Shown here piece by piece: positions 20,755 through 32,762 of a stretch of 64,000 nucleotides of DNA. The notes below the pieces were generated by a model, which searched no databases, had not been told where the DNA came from, and saw only the letters and a list, made by a program, of their open reading frames with translations. Source of the stretch: Acanthosepion pharaonis (taxonomy: Eukaryota; Mollusca; Cephalopoda; Sepiida; Sepiidae); the NCBI GenBank assembly GCA_903632075.3, contig CAHIKZ030005440.1:794501-858500 (forward strand). Direction: 5' to 3'. Position 1 is the stretch's first letter; each line of letters begins with the position of its first letter. The position numbers were made by a program, and so were the translations under genes.

Positions 20755-21660
20755 ACTAGTGTTTTATGGATTATGTATAGCCGCTCAATAAAGTACGCCA
20801 CAAAGACATGGTGGAAATACTTAGCAACCTTGATATATCTGGGAAAGATAGAATAATCATGGTCATATACTGTCAAAAAAAAAAAAAAAAAAAAAAGAAA
20901 AAACACACCCTACCAAAAAACGAGCAGATATACAAATATAGAAAGAAGTGAAAAACAAGGATGTGTCTTCTCGCCGGACTTATCCAACCTATACAGCGAC
21001 GCGATTATCACAGAACTAGAAATCCATTCAAGATTCATTATTGGCGGCCACAATCTTAACAAGATATGCAGATGACACCGTGTTTCATAGCAGACACAAA
21101 AAGGAAACAACAAATCCTCCTACAGAAGGCAGTGAAGGAAATCGAGAAGAAAGAATTAAACATCAACTACAAGAAGACAGAAATCATGGTTGCTAGCAAA
21201 ACGATGATGCAAATTACAAATCACAGATACCAACATCAAAGAAATTTAACAATTTAAATATCTAGGAAGTGTTTTAACAGAAGATAGAAAGTTTGTCTCT
21301 GAAATTGGAAGGCGCTTTAGGACGGCTAAAGATGCCTTCCAAAAGCTAAGCGGTGTATAAAGAAACAAAAGAAACTTTGTTTGAATGAAAGAGAAGAGTA
21401 CCGAACTGTTACGTGACATCTGGACAATCTTTTCACAGATGAAGAAGAGAGTTGAAGCAACAGAAATGTGGTTCTACAGAAGACTTCTGAGGATAGCAAT
21501 GAGCGAATATGTGTGCAACGAGGAAGAGAGAGATGAAGATTTTAGTGAACATAATGAGGAAAGAGGGCTTGGAAAATCTGATACTCACAGGGCAGATTGA
21601 AGGCAACAGGGACAGAGGAAAACAGCGCGTAACATAAAAGAATTAACAAAAAGGCAACAT
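20755..21660 (+). pseudogene. Non-LTR retrotransposon reverse transcriptase remnant
   Basis: Frames on the plus strand spell, in order, a degenerate RT palm start (SIKYATKTWWKYL, relative of AFDxVRH), QGCVFSPDLSNLYSDAIITE, IIGGHNLN, the catalytic ADDTVFIADTKRKQQ after a one-base frame change, and EIEKKELNINYKKTEIMVAS. Further on come FKYLGSVLTEDRKFVSEIG and a C-terminal KKRVEATEMWFYRRLLRIAM. A poly(A) run at 20876-20896 and several stops show decay. The element (RTE-like, clade not fixed) ends near 21660 in AAG repeats. The same family gave rise to the satellite at 40076-43660. Confidence 0.8.
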
Positions 21661-21665
21661 TTATT

Positions 21666-23127
21666 ATGGGCAAGAAGAAGAAGAAGAAGAGGAGGAGGAG
21701 GAGGAAAAAAGAAGAGGAAAAAGAAGTGGAAAAAGAAGAGGAAAAAGAAAAAGAGGAAAAAGAAGAGAAAGAAGAAGAAAAGGAAAAAGGAGACGAAGAA
21801 ATGGAAGAGGATGAACAAGAAGAAAAAGAAGAGGAAAAAGAAAAGGAAGAAGAAGAAGAAAAAGATGAAGAAGAAGAGCAAGAAGAGGAAAAAGAAGAGA
21901 AAGAAGAAGAGGAAATAGTATAATAGAGAAAAGAAGAAGAAGAAGAAGAAGAAGAGGAAAAAGAATGGGAAGAAGAAGAAGCAGAGGAGAAAGAAAAAGA
22001 AGCGGAAAAAGAAGAAAAAACTAGAGGCGAAAGAGAAAGAAGAAGAGGAAAAAAGAAGAGGAAGTAGAAGAAAAAGAAGAAGAATTAGAGGAAAAAGAAG
22101 ATGAAGAAAAGAAGGAGAGTAAAGAGAAGAAGTAGAGGAAGAAGAAGAAGAAGAGGAAAAAGAAGAGGAGGAATAAGAAGAGAAAGAAGAGAAAAAAAGA
22201 AGAGGAGGTGGAAGAAGAAGAGGTGAAAGGAGAAGAAGAGGAAACAGAAGTTGAAGAAGAAGAGAAAAAGAAGATGAAGAAGAAGAGAAAAAGAAGAGAA
22301 AAAGAAGAAGAAGAAGAAGCGGAAAACGAAGAATAATAGGAAAAAGAAGAAGGAAATGAGGAAGAAGAGGCAGAAGAAGAAAAAGAAGTAGAATTTGCAA
22401 ACGACGACAACAACGACGACGACGAAGACGACGACGAAGAAGAAGAAGAAGAAGAAGAAGAAGAAGAAGGGAAAAAGAGGAGGAGGAAGATAAAAGAGGA
22501 AGAAGAAGAGGAAAAAGAAGACGAAGGATAATAAGAGGAGAAGGAGGTGGAAAGAGAAGAGGAAGAATGAGAAGAAGAAAAAGAAGAAGAAGAAGAGGAA
22601 AAGAAGAAGAAGAAGAAGATGGAGGGAAAAGAGGAGGAGGAAGATGAAAGAGGAAGAAGAAAGGAAAAAGAAGACGAGGGAGAATAAGAGGAGAAGGAGG
22701 TGGAAAGAGAAGAAGAGGAAGAATGTGAAGAAGAAGAAGAAGAGGAGAAGAAGAAGAAGAGGAAAAGAAGAAGAAGAAGAAGAAGAAGAAGAAGAAGAAG
22801 ATGGAGGGAAAAGAGGAGGAGGAAGATGAAAGAGGAAGAAGAAGAGGAAAAAGAAGACGAAGGAGAATAAGAGGAGAAGGAGGTGGAAAGAGAGGAAGAA
22901 TAAGAATAAGAATAAGAAGAAGAAGAAGAAGAAGAAGAAAAGGAAGAAGACGAAGAAAAAGAAGAAGGAGGGAAAAAGGGGAAGAGGAATATGAAAGAGA
23001 AGAAGAGGAAGAAGAAGAGGAAAAAGAAGACGAAGGAGAATAAGAGGAGAAGGAGGTGGAAAGAGAAGAAGAAGAAGAAGAAGAAGAAGAAGAAGAAGAA
23101 GAAGAAGAAGAAGAAGAAGAAGAAGAA
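21666..23127 (+). repeat. 1.46-kb polypurine (GAA/GAG/AAG) tract
   Basis: Almost pure purine on the plus strand, made of GAA, AGG and AAAG units with blocks duplicated at the 200-300 bp scale (GAGGAGGAAGATGAAAGAGG recurs near 22632 and 22813). It starts where the LINE 3' end stops. It has mirror symmetry suited to triplex formation. The very long Ser/Leu/Phe frame on the minus strand is an artefact. Confidence 0.95.
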
Positions 23128-23194
23128 TTCTTTCTTGTGTAAATGGAAGGCGGTTTAATGTTTAAGAGAAAAAAAAAAAGACTCAATTTATTAA

Positions 23195-23262
23195 ACGTTA
23201 CGAAATACAGGAAGTTTATGGTAAGCCATGATCACCTACGTTCTGGGACATGGCACATACCG
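23195..23262 (+). mobile_element. LINE 3'-end fragment
   Basis: It carries GTTTATGGTAAGCCATGATC and GTTCTGGGACATGGCACA, matching the LINE C-terminal block seen at 25560-25615 and 53690-53745. Downstream, 23263-23989 holds an 85-codon frame (23301-23558) with no recognised domain and no splice context; I do not call it a gene. Confidence 0.4.
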
Positions 23263-23989
23263 AAGAAATTGCATTTAAATGCTAGATTCTTGTAATTTTC
23301 TTGTTCTTCGTATTTCACGCATTTGCATGTCAATCCCAGATGAATGATGTCTTTTACAAGATTGACTGGTCAGGAGCCGGAAGTGAAGGAGTATTTTCAT
23401 CCGAAAAGCTCGAATTGCAATCTTCCGTTATTATTTCTTCAAGAGAATTTTTAATAAATGACGTCGCGCTGTGCCTAGATTTCTCATCATCGAAACCATA
23501 TAAAAACCAGTTCAAATCTTCTGCCCTCGCCTCAATTGCTAATTCAAATTCTTTTTAATTCAAAGAAACGGTTCGTGAGAATTATCGAACTTTGTGTTCA
23601 CCTGACCGACGTTCGATAGAGTAATTAATGCAATCAGGTGAAAATGTCCATTAATTACATGTGGTGAAATGACCTTCTTTACCACAACTGCGAACGTTCT
23701 GACTCAATAACGACATTAGCCGTCCGGGTTAGGAGAGTCAGTCACTGGGCTTTGAGTGAAAAAAAAAAAAAATAGTGTTATTTGTTTATCATTTGGACAG
23801 ATTGTTACCGGCAGGGTCGGGCTTAGGGTCTTCAAAGGTGAAAGGGAAAAATTAATTTTGATATCGAGAGGGTAAAATTCAGATTTTTGTAAAGAGGGGG
23901 TCGATGGTGATTTATGAATGAGATTTAGAAAAAAAATTTCTTTTTTTGTTTTTTTGTATTCAAAACTTTATTTCGTTGTATTCAGTTAT

Positions 23990-24359
23990 TTTCTGTATTT
24001 GCTTCATTCATTCATTCTTTCTTTCTTTCTTTCTTTCTTTGTATTGAATTCTTTATTTCTTACTTTGTATTCACTTCATTCTACCATTCCTTCATTCTTT
24101 CATTCAGTTATTCCTTTTTTCTTTATTTCTTTGTATTCTCGCAAGTCTTTCTTTCCTTTCCTCTTTCTTGCATTATTTGCTTCTTTCTTTCTTTCTTTCT
24201 TTGTATTCAGTTTATTTATTTCTTTCTTTGTATTCACTTCATTCCTTCATTCAGTTATTCCTTTTTTCTTTATTTCTTTGTATTCTCGCATGTCCTTCTT
24301 TCCTTTCCTCTTTCTTGCATTGTTTGCTTCTTTCTTTCTTTTTTTCTTTTTTCTTTCAT

Positions 24360-24423
<64 letters not shown>

Positions 24424-24922
24424 TGTATTCAGTTTATTTCTTTCTTTCTTTCTTTCTTTGTATTCACTTCATTCCTTCATTCCTTCATTCAGTTAATCCT
24501 TTTTTCTTTATTTCTTTGTATTCGCGCAAGTCTTTCTTTCCTTTCCTCTTTCTTGCATTGCTTGCTTCTTTCTTTCTTTCTTCTTTCTTTCTTTCTTTCT
24601 TTGTATTCAGTTTATTTATTTCTTTCTTTGTATTCACTTCATTCCTTCATTCAGTTATTCCTTTCTTCTATATTTCTTTGTATTCTCGCAAGTCTTTCTT
24701 TCCTTTCCTCTTTCTTGCATTGCTTGCTTCTTTCTTTCTTTCTTTCTTTGTATTCAGTTTATTTCTTTCTTTCTTTCTTTCTTTGTATTCACTTCATTCC
24801 TTCATTCAGTTAATCCTTTTTTCTTTATTTCTTTGTATTCGCGCAAGTCTTTCTTTCCTTTCCTCTTTCTTGCATTGCTTGCTTCTTTCTTTCTTTCTTT
24901 CTTTCTTTCTTTGTATTCAGTT

Positions 24923-24982
<60 letters not shown>

Positions 24983-24985
24983 TCA
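23990..24985 (+). repeat. TTTC tract with ~150-230-bp higher-order units
   Basis: TTTC runs alternate with a conserved block: TTGTATTCACTTCATTCCTT, TCAGTTATTCCTTTTTTC, ATTCTCGCAAGTCTTTCTTT and TTGCATTGCTTGCTTC. The block recurs from about 24065, 24230, 24465, 24630 and 24785. This is segmental amplification of one ancestral interrupted tract. Phe/Ser-rich frames are not proteins. 24986-25329 shows nothing recognisable. Confidence 0.92.
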
Positions 24986-25329
24986 AGTGACTCATAAATC
25001 CCCTTTCGTTCTAAACTTTCATTCTTTTTCTTTTTCTTGTTCTTTCTTTTATTTTTCTCTTTCCATCCCATTTTTCTTTATATTTACCATTTTCTCGACA
25101 TCTTTGTTGCCGTTTATTTTTTTCTTTCAAGAACCATAATATGTTACTAAAGAATCATAGCAAAAGCCACCAATCTTGAAGCCACCATCTTGAAGAATCT
25201 GTCAACCATTTCCACTTGCGACGGCAATCAACAGACATTTCTATCCTTTTCTGGACACTGAAAGAATACTTCAGCTGTTTCCAATTCCAACATTTTTCAC
25301 CTCATTACATTCCCCAAGACACTATTCCG

Positions 25330-25615
25330 CTATCAACACGACACAATCAATGAAAGAGGGTGCCAATCCAAGAGATGAAAGTTTGGGTTATCGTCACCAT
25401 TTTGTTTCAGTTAATGTGGAAAGAGGGATTGGAAAATTTGTCTCTCAAAGGGTATATGGATGGCAAGAGGAACAGAGGAAAGCAGGCCATAGCCTCTGCT
25501 TAACGGGAGTTTATATGAAAAGGTTGGGAGAACAGTGATTGCGAGAAGAAATTACTTAAGACTATAAAGGATATTAAATTATGGACAGCTACGTCATGAA
25601 GGGACACTGCACAGA
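25330..25615 (+). mobile_element. LINE 3'-end fragment ending in AAG repeat
   Basis: It contains GGAAAGAGGGATTGGAAAAT, GGATGGCAAGAGGAACAGAG and GTCATGAAGGGACACTGCAC. These encode the degenerate LINE C-terminus (an arginine-rich block, then a KGH-like end). It passes directly into AAG/AGG repeats at 25615. Confidence 0.55.
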
Positions 25616-25925
25616 GAAGAAGAAGAAGAAGGAGGAGGAGGAGGAGGAGGATTAAGAGGAAGAAGATATGAAGAATGAGAAGGAGGAGAAGAATAAGCGG
25701 GAGGAGGAGGAGAAGTAGTAAAAGAAGAAGGAAGAGAAGAAGAAGAAGAAGAAGAAGAAGAAGAAGGAGAAGGAGAAGGATTAAGAGGAAGAAGATACGG
25801 GGAATGAGAAGGAGGAGGAGAATAAGCGGGAGGACGAGGAGGAGAAGAAGTAGTAAAAGAAGAAGGAAGAGAAGGATAAGAAGAAGAAGAAGGAGGAGGA
25901 GGAGGAGGAGAAGGAGGAGAATAAG
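25615..25925 (+). repeat. AAG/AGG polypurine tract
   Basis: Two similar ~150-bp halves (AATGAGAAGGAGGAGAAGAA near 25672 and AATGAGAAGGAGGAGGAGAA near 25802) show block duplication. Arginine-rich frames are artefacts. Confidence 0.92.
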
Positions 25926-25929
25926 AACG

Positions 25930-26210
25930 TGCTTGTTTATCTAGTTGACAGAACAGAGATTAAGAGAGATAGCAAAAAGACAAAAGTTACTAAGAGCTAC
26001 AAAGGACAAGAAAATGTGGAGAGCCATAAACGCCTATGCCCTGAAAGGACACGGCACGGACTTGTGTTAAATGGTAGACCGGAGATATAGTAAAAAAAAG
26101 ATTTACCAAAGAAAGCAAGTTGTGGAGAACCCGATCGCCAACGTACTGAAGCGACAAGGAAATTAGAAGAAGAAGAAGAAGAAGAAGAAGAAGAAGAAGA
26201 AGAAGAAGAG
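25930..26210 (+). mobile_element. LINE 3'-end fragment with (AAG)n tail
   Basis: AGATTAAGAGAGATAGCAAA, AATGTGGAGAGCCATAAACG and GCCCTGAAAGGACACGGCAC resemble the end of the same LINE family. A second degraded copy of the end (CCAACGTACTGAAGCGACAA) is followed by an (AAG)n run at 26165-26210. 26211-26447 is unassigned. Confidence 0.5.
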
Positions 26211-26446
26211 CAACAAAATTCCACGGAAGAGTTTATTGCTTATTTCTAATCTCTTTGATAAAGGACACAGGCGTGTCCTAAAATTCCGACTTTAATATCT
26301 TTCTCTTCGTCCTTCGGTTTAGTCAAAAGTCAATTTATAATATCATCAATCCTGACAATGTAATCATTTTGAAGTCTTTTTCTTTCTCGAATTTCATTAA
26401 CCTGCCTATTAAATCTACATATTATAAGAAGCATATCGTTCGTTTA

Positions 26447-27391
<945 letters not shown>

Positions 27392-27399
27392 TATATACC

Positions 27400-27890
27400 G
27401 GGAGTAACAGAAAAATTATCCAAATCGTGTAACAGCATAATTATCCATTCCACAAAATGTTTAATATCTAAAAAAAAACACACTGAACGAATTAAATGTC
27501 TTTTTCTCAGATTTTCGAAGAAGACGTTTAGCTATTTTGGCACCATTTGTCGTAAGAATTACTGAAATTCAGTTATTCAGATAAAAAGAGATCAAGTTTT
27601 GTGTCAGACCCGCTGTCTTTCCAGCTGAGCAATGGTGAGAGGAAAAAGATCCTTCAGGCCTTCAGTAATGGTACTATCATACTCTGGCATCCATCTTCAA
27701 GGTCTATTCAAGAACCATCAAGAGAACGGTGAATAAATTTAAAAAAGAGGGAACGATCGAAAGGAAAACTGGATCAGGAGGTCAAAACAGGAAGAGGGAT
27801 CATCATGTCAACTTAGAGCTAATGATATCAATTAGAAAAGATCCAACTCAATTCATAAGATGCTTGGCATATTTTAACTTTATTTCATGA
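27400..27890 (+). pseudogene. Tc1-like element fragment, HTH transposase remnant
   Basis: The terminal UTR shared with 10855-11036 (AAATCGTGTAACAGCATAAT) leads into ATGGTGAGAGGAAAAAGATC. Downstream broken frames give NGERKKILQAFSNG and KFKKEGTIERKTGSGGQNRK, then a DPTQ block. This is the typical N-terminal HTH plus GRPG-like box of Tc1/mariner proteins. It is truncated before the catalytic domain. Confidence 0.6.
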
Positions 27891-28002
27891 GCTTCCGATC
27901 CTTAGCTAAGATTAATTAATGATGAATATGTCGTTTTCGTTTGTGATGTATTTCATTACGATTCTTCTGTTAAGTAGAGTCTAATAGAGTCTAATCTAAT
28001 AG

Positions 28003-28007
<5 letters not shown>

Positions 28008-28080
<73 letters not shown>
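28008..28080. repeat. (TA)n microsatellite
   Basis: About 36 TA units. The following 28081-28650 holds no recognised feature apart from AT-rich unique sequence. Confidence 0.95.
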
Positions 28081-28086
<6 letters not shown>

Positions 28087-28653
28087 CACGGTGGAGTATC
28101 GGAGGAATCGGGGGAAAGTAGAAAGTTATTTACCATAAATAGAAAAGGGGGAGAAAAATTTATTTTAAAACCAAGAGAAAATTAAGCTAGCAGTTTCAGT
28201 TCACTCCAGCAGTGCAGTCAACAAACATCTCATAAATTCTGGATTTTATAGATAATATTTTTATTTGAAATCAAGTTGCGCAAATTAAACACTGGTCGAA
28301 AAATATTTGTGGAGGAGGAAAAAAGAAAAATGCCGATGAAACAAAAAACAGACTGGCGAAGTGTAAAGCGATCTTGCAACACTAGTAATCTGTATTTGCA
28401 TTTTAAACAAAAATAAACTTTTAATTTTTTTAATTTTATTTTTTTCCTGTTTTTAAAAATTTTTGATTATAACCTATGATTTTTTTAAATTAATGGTAAT
28501 TGCATTTAAAAGCTTCAAAAAATTGGCTGGCTGGATTTATGTTTTTGATGTGACTGCAAGGCAGCGGAGATTTAAAATCAGGGTTTTCCTTGCCATAGAT
28601 GGACTAACTTCCTGGGTGTTTGGGCTTCATCTAATCGAACCTTTTTATTTACA

Positions 28654-29185
28654 CAGGGTGCAAGGGATAAAGTGTCGTCTAAATGGGGGTAAAAATGAAA
28701 ACAGCACTGACATTTCATTTTGACAGATATATTTGCCAAAATTACACAAGAATATTCAATAAAATCGCCATTGGCTTCAACCATGGCGTCCAGATAACTT
28801 CTGGACGGTCTTGTTAGCAAATGCTGCCATAATCCTTGCCTTCAGTTCATCTTTGATGTTACAAGGAGTTTTGTTGGTCTCTTGATCAACTGTGTCCCAC
28901 AGATAATAGTCAAGGGGGTTACAGTCTAAGGAGTTAGGTGACCAGATGTCAGGGGTGATGTGATCACAGAAATTGTCTGACAGCCCTGACTGGGTTCTCT
29001 TGAGTGGTATAGTGCAGAGTTCTGTTGCCAGACATAGGGTCTTCTAGCAGCCACCATCTTGAACTAGGGCATCACCACCTCATCAAGGCACTTGATGTAG
29101 GCCTCCCTGTTGAATGTGAAGATAAATGGAGGCATAACGTCGCCATCACTCGAAAACACTATGATGGTGACTGGATGTATTATCT
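28654..29185 (-). pseudogene. mariner-like transposase C-terminal half
   Basis: On the minus strand: FSSDGDVMPPFIFTFNREAY, then RRPYVWQQNSALYHSREPSQ, stops, a CGTQLIKRPTKLL segment and YLDAMVEANGDFIE. The catalytic Asp of the WQQDSAP motif is Asn. The 3' inverted end with CAGGGTG is at 28654. The N-terminal half is missing beyond 29185. Same broad family as 57555-58739. Confidence 0.75.
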
Positions 29186-29283
29186 TGTGGAACTGTACGT
29201 CCACACACGCACATATACACACACATCCTCACATATGCTCACATGCGTTAAATCAAATGTATATTGAATAAACGAATATGATA

Positions 29284-29640
29284 TGTTAAATGTCCGCTGA
29301 TTGGATTGATTCGGCCAATCAGGGCAGGGTGAGTGTAACCGTTTTTGCCGCCAAATCGTGGGGTTGTTCAAAATCCTATAAAAACCTTTTTCCCGCGAGA
29401 AAGCGGTTAGTTGCGGCCTCACACATCAAGAGACAGGACATGAATGTTCACAAGACAAACCTTCGCCCTCATTCATTCTTACAAACCTTAATGTAGATAT
29501 TTGTGAATATAATTTACTTTGATTCACGTCACAGATTGAATACGTGTTCATCTTATTTCTTCTCCTCTCTTGTCTGACGTCAAGAGTTTTAATCTTCACA
29601 AAATAAATAATAGGGGTACAGCCCCCCCCTACAATCTAAC
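29284..29640 (+). promoter_or_regulatory. Promoter-like block, possible solo LTR
   Basis: It holds inverted CCAAT boxes (CTGATTGGATTG and GGCCAATCAGGG), a TATA-like CCTATAAAAACC about 65 bp later, and an AAATAAATAATA poly(A)-like signal near 29605. That order in 350 bp is typical of an LTR. The left edge begins TGTTAAATG, but a matching right edge and target duplication were not found. Unrelated core-promoter sequence is the alternative. Confidence 0.35.
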
Positions 29641-29839
29641 TCTTTCCGAAATATCTTCACTGTCCTCTAAAACACTCTGAAATGTTCGTATTGAAGCTTC
29701 CGGTGCGAAAGCCAAGCAGTGCATGCTGTTTCTCTTGATGCTCTTTTTATCATTCACGGCATTCAACCGTCCCTGCTATACTAGAAATATAAAATGGCAG
29801 GAATTTACCCATCGCACTTCGTATTATTATAGGTTTTAT

Positions 29840-30533
29840 CACTCTGTGTTCATCATATTTATTATAAAACCTAGGTTGTGTGTGTGTGTTTGTGTGTCTG
29901 TACGTTTATATATTGGATCGGATTTCCTACATTTTTCAACCGATTTCAACAAAATTTCACAGGACTACGTAAAATTACCTTGTGGTGGTTCTGACAGCGC
30001 CCAAAATTGGAATAACACAATTGTTTTTGCACGAAATCAATTTGAAAACACGATAAAACACGATTCTGTCGCCAGAATGAAAGGAGGACAACTCATATCG
30101 AGTTATACTTATTATAAAACCCAGGTTGTTTGTGTGTGTGTGTTCGTTTATATATGGGATCAGATTTCCTACATTTTTCAACCGATTTCAACAAAACTTC
30201 ACTTTTTCTTTGGCAGGTAGTGTTTCTTATTGTCTTGCACACTTTTTTTCTTTATTTTTACATTCAGAATGCTTTAAATATTCCATTTACAAGACAATTG
30301 TTTATAATAAAATTCTATTCAATCGGTAGACTCATAACGATTGAAAACAATGTTTTTGTTTGAGTTTGGGTTTTGACCAATTCGTAAAAAAAAAAACAAC
30401 TAATTAAGACATGCGTGTCCGTCAACCTTAAACAATAATCTTTGTCAATTTTATTTTTCAGTCTTTATGATGGTCGATACTTGATCTATCTCTTACTGTT
30501 ACATCCCCGGGCAACGCCGGGCTCTACTGCTTG
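29840..30533 (+). mobile_element. Helitron-like element with internal duplication
   Basis: The 3' end CCCGGGCAACGCCGGGC, then TCTACTGCTTG, resembles the Helitron-like terminus at 1198-1228. Inside, a ~90-bp block (TATAAAACC-GGTTGTGTG, GGATTTCCTACATTTTTCAA) appears twice, at about 29865 and 30110. No Rep/helicase is present. 29641-29839 is unassigned. Confidence 0.5.
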
Positions 30534-30960
30534 TTCTTATTCTTTAAAAGAGAAAGAAAATATTTCGTAGTCGTAGTCGTGGGAATGATTTTACAACTGT
30601 CATTAATCATCAGTGTTTGTGACGTGACATTGTTGTCTTGACAAAGTTCGATCAAAAGACAGATGTGGTGAAGGAAACAAGCGAGCGAAGGATTGCCTCC
30701 CTTGGCAACCACGGCGTTTGCTTTCAATCTATTGTTTGCTCGTCGGCCTGTTAATAAACATGGCGTACATGAAGGTGATTTAAACGAAGAACGATGTGTC
30801 TTAGAAGTAGAAAGCCTATGTGCACTTGTCAGTTGGCCTTCGTTGGCAAACTTGGAAGCAGAGGCATTTGCAGCCACTTAATCATTTCGTTCTCACAGCA
30901 AAATCCATGAAAAGCAGTTGTAATTAAATGGCAGATAAAACGAAGAAAAGCCGCCCGTGA
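30534..30960. other. Non-repetitive, GC-richer block without a gene call
   Basis: It stands out from its neighbours by balanced composition. Overlapping frames exist on both strands (30693-30881 plus, 30524-30877 minus) but show no recognised domain, and no clear splice sites were identified. It could be a conserved non-coding segment or an unrecognised exon. Confidence 0.3.
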
Positions 30961-31012
30961 CTTGATTTCTAAATCCGTAATTTCATTTGTTTATTTCATT
31001 AAATATTTTTTA

Positions 31013-31019
31013 TTCATTT

Positions 31020-31062
<43 letters not shown>

Positions 31063-31084
31063 ATTCGGTTCTACTTGTTACTTT

Positions 31085-31116
<32 letters not shown>

Positions 31117-31191
31117 TCGTTCTTTCTTTCTTTCTTTCTTTCTATTCGGTTCTACTTGTTACTTTTCTTTCTATCTTTCTTTCTCATCTTT

Positions 31192-31222
<31 letters not shown>

Positions 31223-31443
31223 CATCTTTTCTTTCTTTCTTTCTTTCTATTCGGTTCTACTTGTTACTTTCTTTCTTTCTTTCTTTCTTTCTTTCTAATT
31301 CTCCTTTCTTTCTTTCCTTCTTTCTTTTTTCTTTCTTTCTTTATTATCTATTATTTCTTTCCTTCTTTCTTTCTTTCTTTCTTTCTTTCTTATCGTTTCT
31401 TCTTGCTTTATTTCTTTCGTTCTTTCTTTTCTTTCTTTTCTTT

Positions 31444-31475
<32 letters not shown>

Positions 31476-31481
31476 ATCTAT

Positions 31482-31520
<39 letters not shown>

Positions 31521-31550
31521 ATTCTTTTCTTTTCTTTCTTTCTTTCTTTC
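31013..31550 (+). repeat. TTTC tract with recurring spacer
   Basis: TTTC runs are interrupted by TATTCGGTTCTACTTGTTAC (about 31070, 31143, 31247). The spacer recurrence implies block duplication. Confidence 0.93.
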
Positions 31551-31654
31551 TATTAGGTTCGTCTTGTCTTTTTTCCATATGTTTCTCTTGTCACCAAGAA
31601 GAGAAACAGACGCCCGGTTCACCCACGTCCTTGGTCTTTTGAACAAAATAGAGC

Positions 31655-32000
31655 ATTATCCATTGCTTCCTGTTTAAGATTAGATTTCAGGTTCTTTCAC
31701 AAATCTACTTCAACTCTAAACTTCAGACATTTCCGTCTAAACTCTGAAATTTCATTAATTAATTATTTATTTCTGTTTTTTTTGAACTGTTTCCTGTTTA
31801 GGATTGGGTTTCCGGTTCCTTCTAAATTCTACTTCAAATATATACTTCTATTAACTATTTATTTACTATCATCCCCTGTTCTCTTTTTAGGATTGGCTTT
31901 CCGGTTTTTTCTAAAGTCTTTTGATATCCTTTTACTTCCACTTGACCCCTTGTGTTTGAGTGGCATTATCGCCTCTCTTGGGATGAAAAAAAAAGAAAAA
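31655..32000 (+). mobile_element. CR1-like LINE 3' UTR fragment
   Basis: Three loose repeats of TTTAGGATTGGGTTTCCGGT are followed by ATATCCTTTTACTTCCACTT and a terminal GTTTGAGTGGCATTATCGCC, TTGGGATGAAAAAAAA. The same end occurs at 35445-35650 and 63120-63410, where it matches the complement of the LINE end at 60228. 32001-32159 is unassigned. Confidence 0.55.
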
Positions 32001-32159
32001 AGAAAAGGTTTTTGAAGATGACAGGGAAGGAATAACCCAAAAGGGAGTTCCACTGGTAAGAAGTGCGAGAAAAAAAAACTTTATAATATAACTTTGATTT
32101 TAAAATCGATATAGTCACCAATACAAAGTTGTTGAATATTTCGACGTTACTTTACTGTT

Positions 32160-32347
32160 TCTGTCTGCCAGTCAAAGCTATAAGATCCAGTCTGTCCTGC
32201 TATTCAACGGATAGCTGGGGGAGAAGAGTCCCCAGGAAGGTTTGAATTCAAAGGTTTCCTTCTCCTAGAGTGGTTTCCAACCAAAGCTAAAACGCCCAAT
32301 CCGACCTGCTAGCTTGAGAGGAAGAGATAAACTCATTCAAGTGTCAT
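32160..32347 (-). repeat. SINE-related flank, left of the MITE
   Basis: It shares the CTATAAGATCCAGTCTGTCC and CCTTCTCCTAGA blocks with 1570-1650. The matching right part is at 32525-32645 (GTTGCTAACCAAGACTATAG), so the MITE sits inside this repeat. Confidence 0.45.
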
Positions 32348-32524
32348 ATCCCTACACGCAAGCCACCACTCTGTCACCGGGTGGTATGCCACTAGCGTTT
32401 ACCGTTGGTGACCCGCTGTCTCTCCAATGTTATCACTGGCTAACCGCTAGAGGACCACTAGCGGATCGCTAGCGTTACCATCGGCGGCCCGCCACCGGGC
32501 CACTAGCGGCTTGCGTGTAGGGAT
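32348..32524. mobile_element. 177-bp MITE
   Basis: Perfect 17-bp terminal inverted repeats (ATCCCTACACGCAAGCC) bound an interior of imperfect sub-terminal repeats of ACTAGCGG and CCGCTAG. No coding capacity. The flanks GTGTCAT and GTGATAC are similar but not identical, so a target duplication cannot be fixed. The transposase superfamily is unknown. Confidence 0.75.
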
Positions 32525-32644
32525 GTGATACACAATTCATAACTGACTAGGTAGAAGATTTTCCCGCAGTAGTTTAACATTTCTATCTGCGGTAGTCGGG
32601 TTGCTAACCAAGACTATAGGACCCAATCTATTCTGCTATTTAAC

Positions 32645-32762
32645 GTTTCGGCCTTTCAGTATCTGTCTATATTTCTGAGATGAGGTATTATGTACATTAT
32701 TTACATTATTCGGACTATTGTCCTCATCTTTGTTGCTATATTTATTACAACGTTTCAGCCTT
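32645..32762 (-). mobile_element. PLE tail unit
   Basis: The plus strand reads TCTATATTTCTGAGATGAGG, ATTCGGACTATTGTCCTCAT and ACAACGTTTCAGCC, the complement of the PLE tail. Confidence 0.65.

Noticed and set aside
21585..23186. A 533-codon open frame on the minus strand rich in Ser, Leu, Phe
   Set aside because: It is the complement of a GAA/GAG/AAG simple repeat. There is no domain, and composition changes only with the repeat unit.
23301..23558. 85-codon plus-strand ORF as a small gene
   Set aside because: No recognised domain, splice context or homologue by eye; a chance frame is as likely.
23918..25139. Long Phe/Ser/Leu frames resembling membrane proteins
   Set aside because: They are translations of TTTC repeats. 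The same applies to 31013-31642 and 35563-36051.
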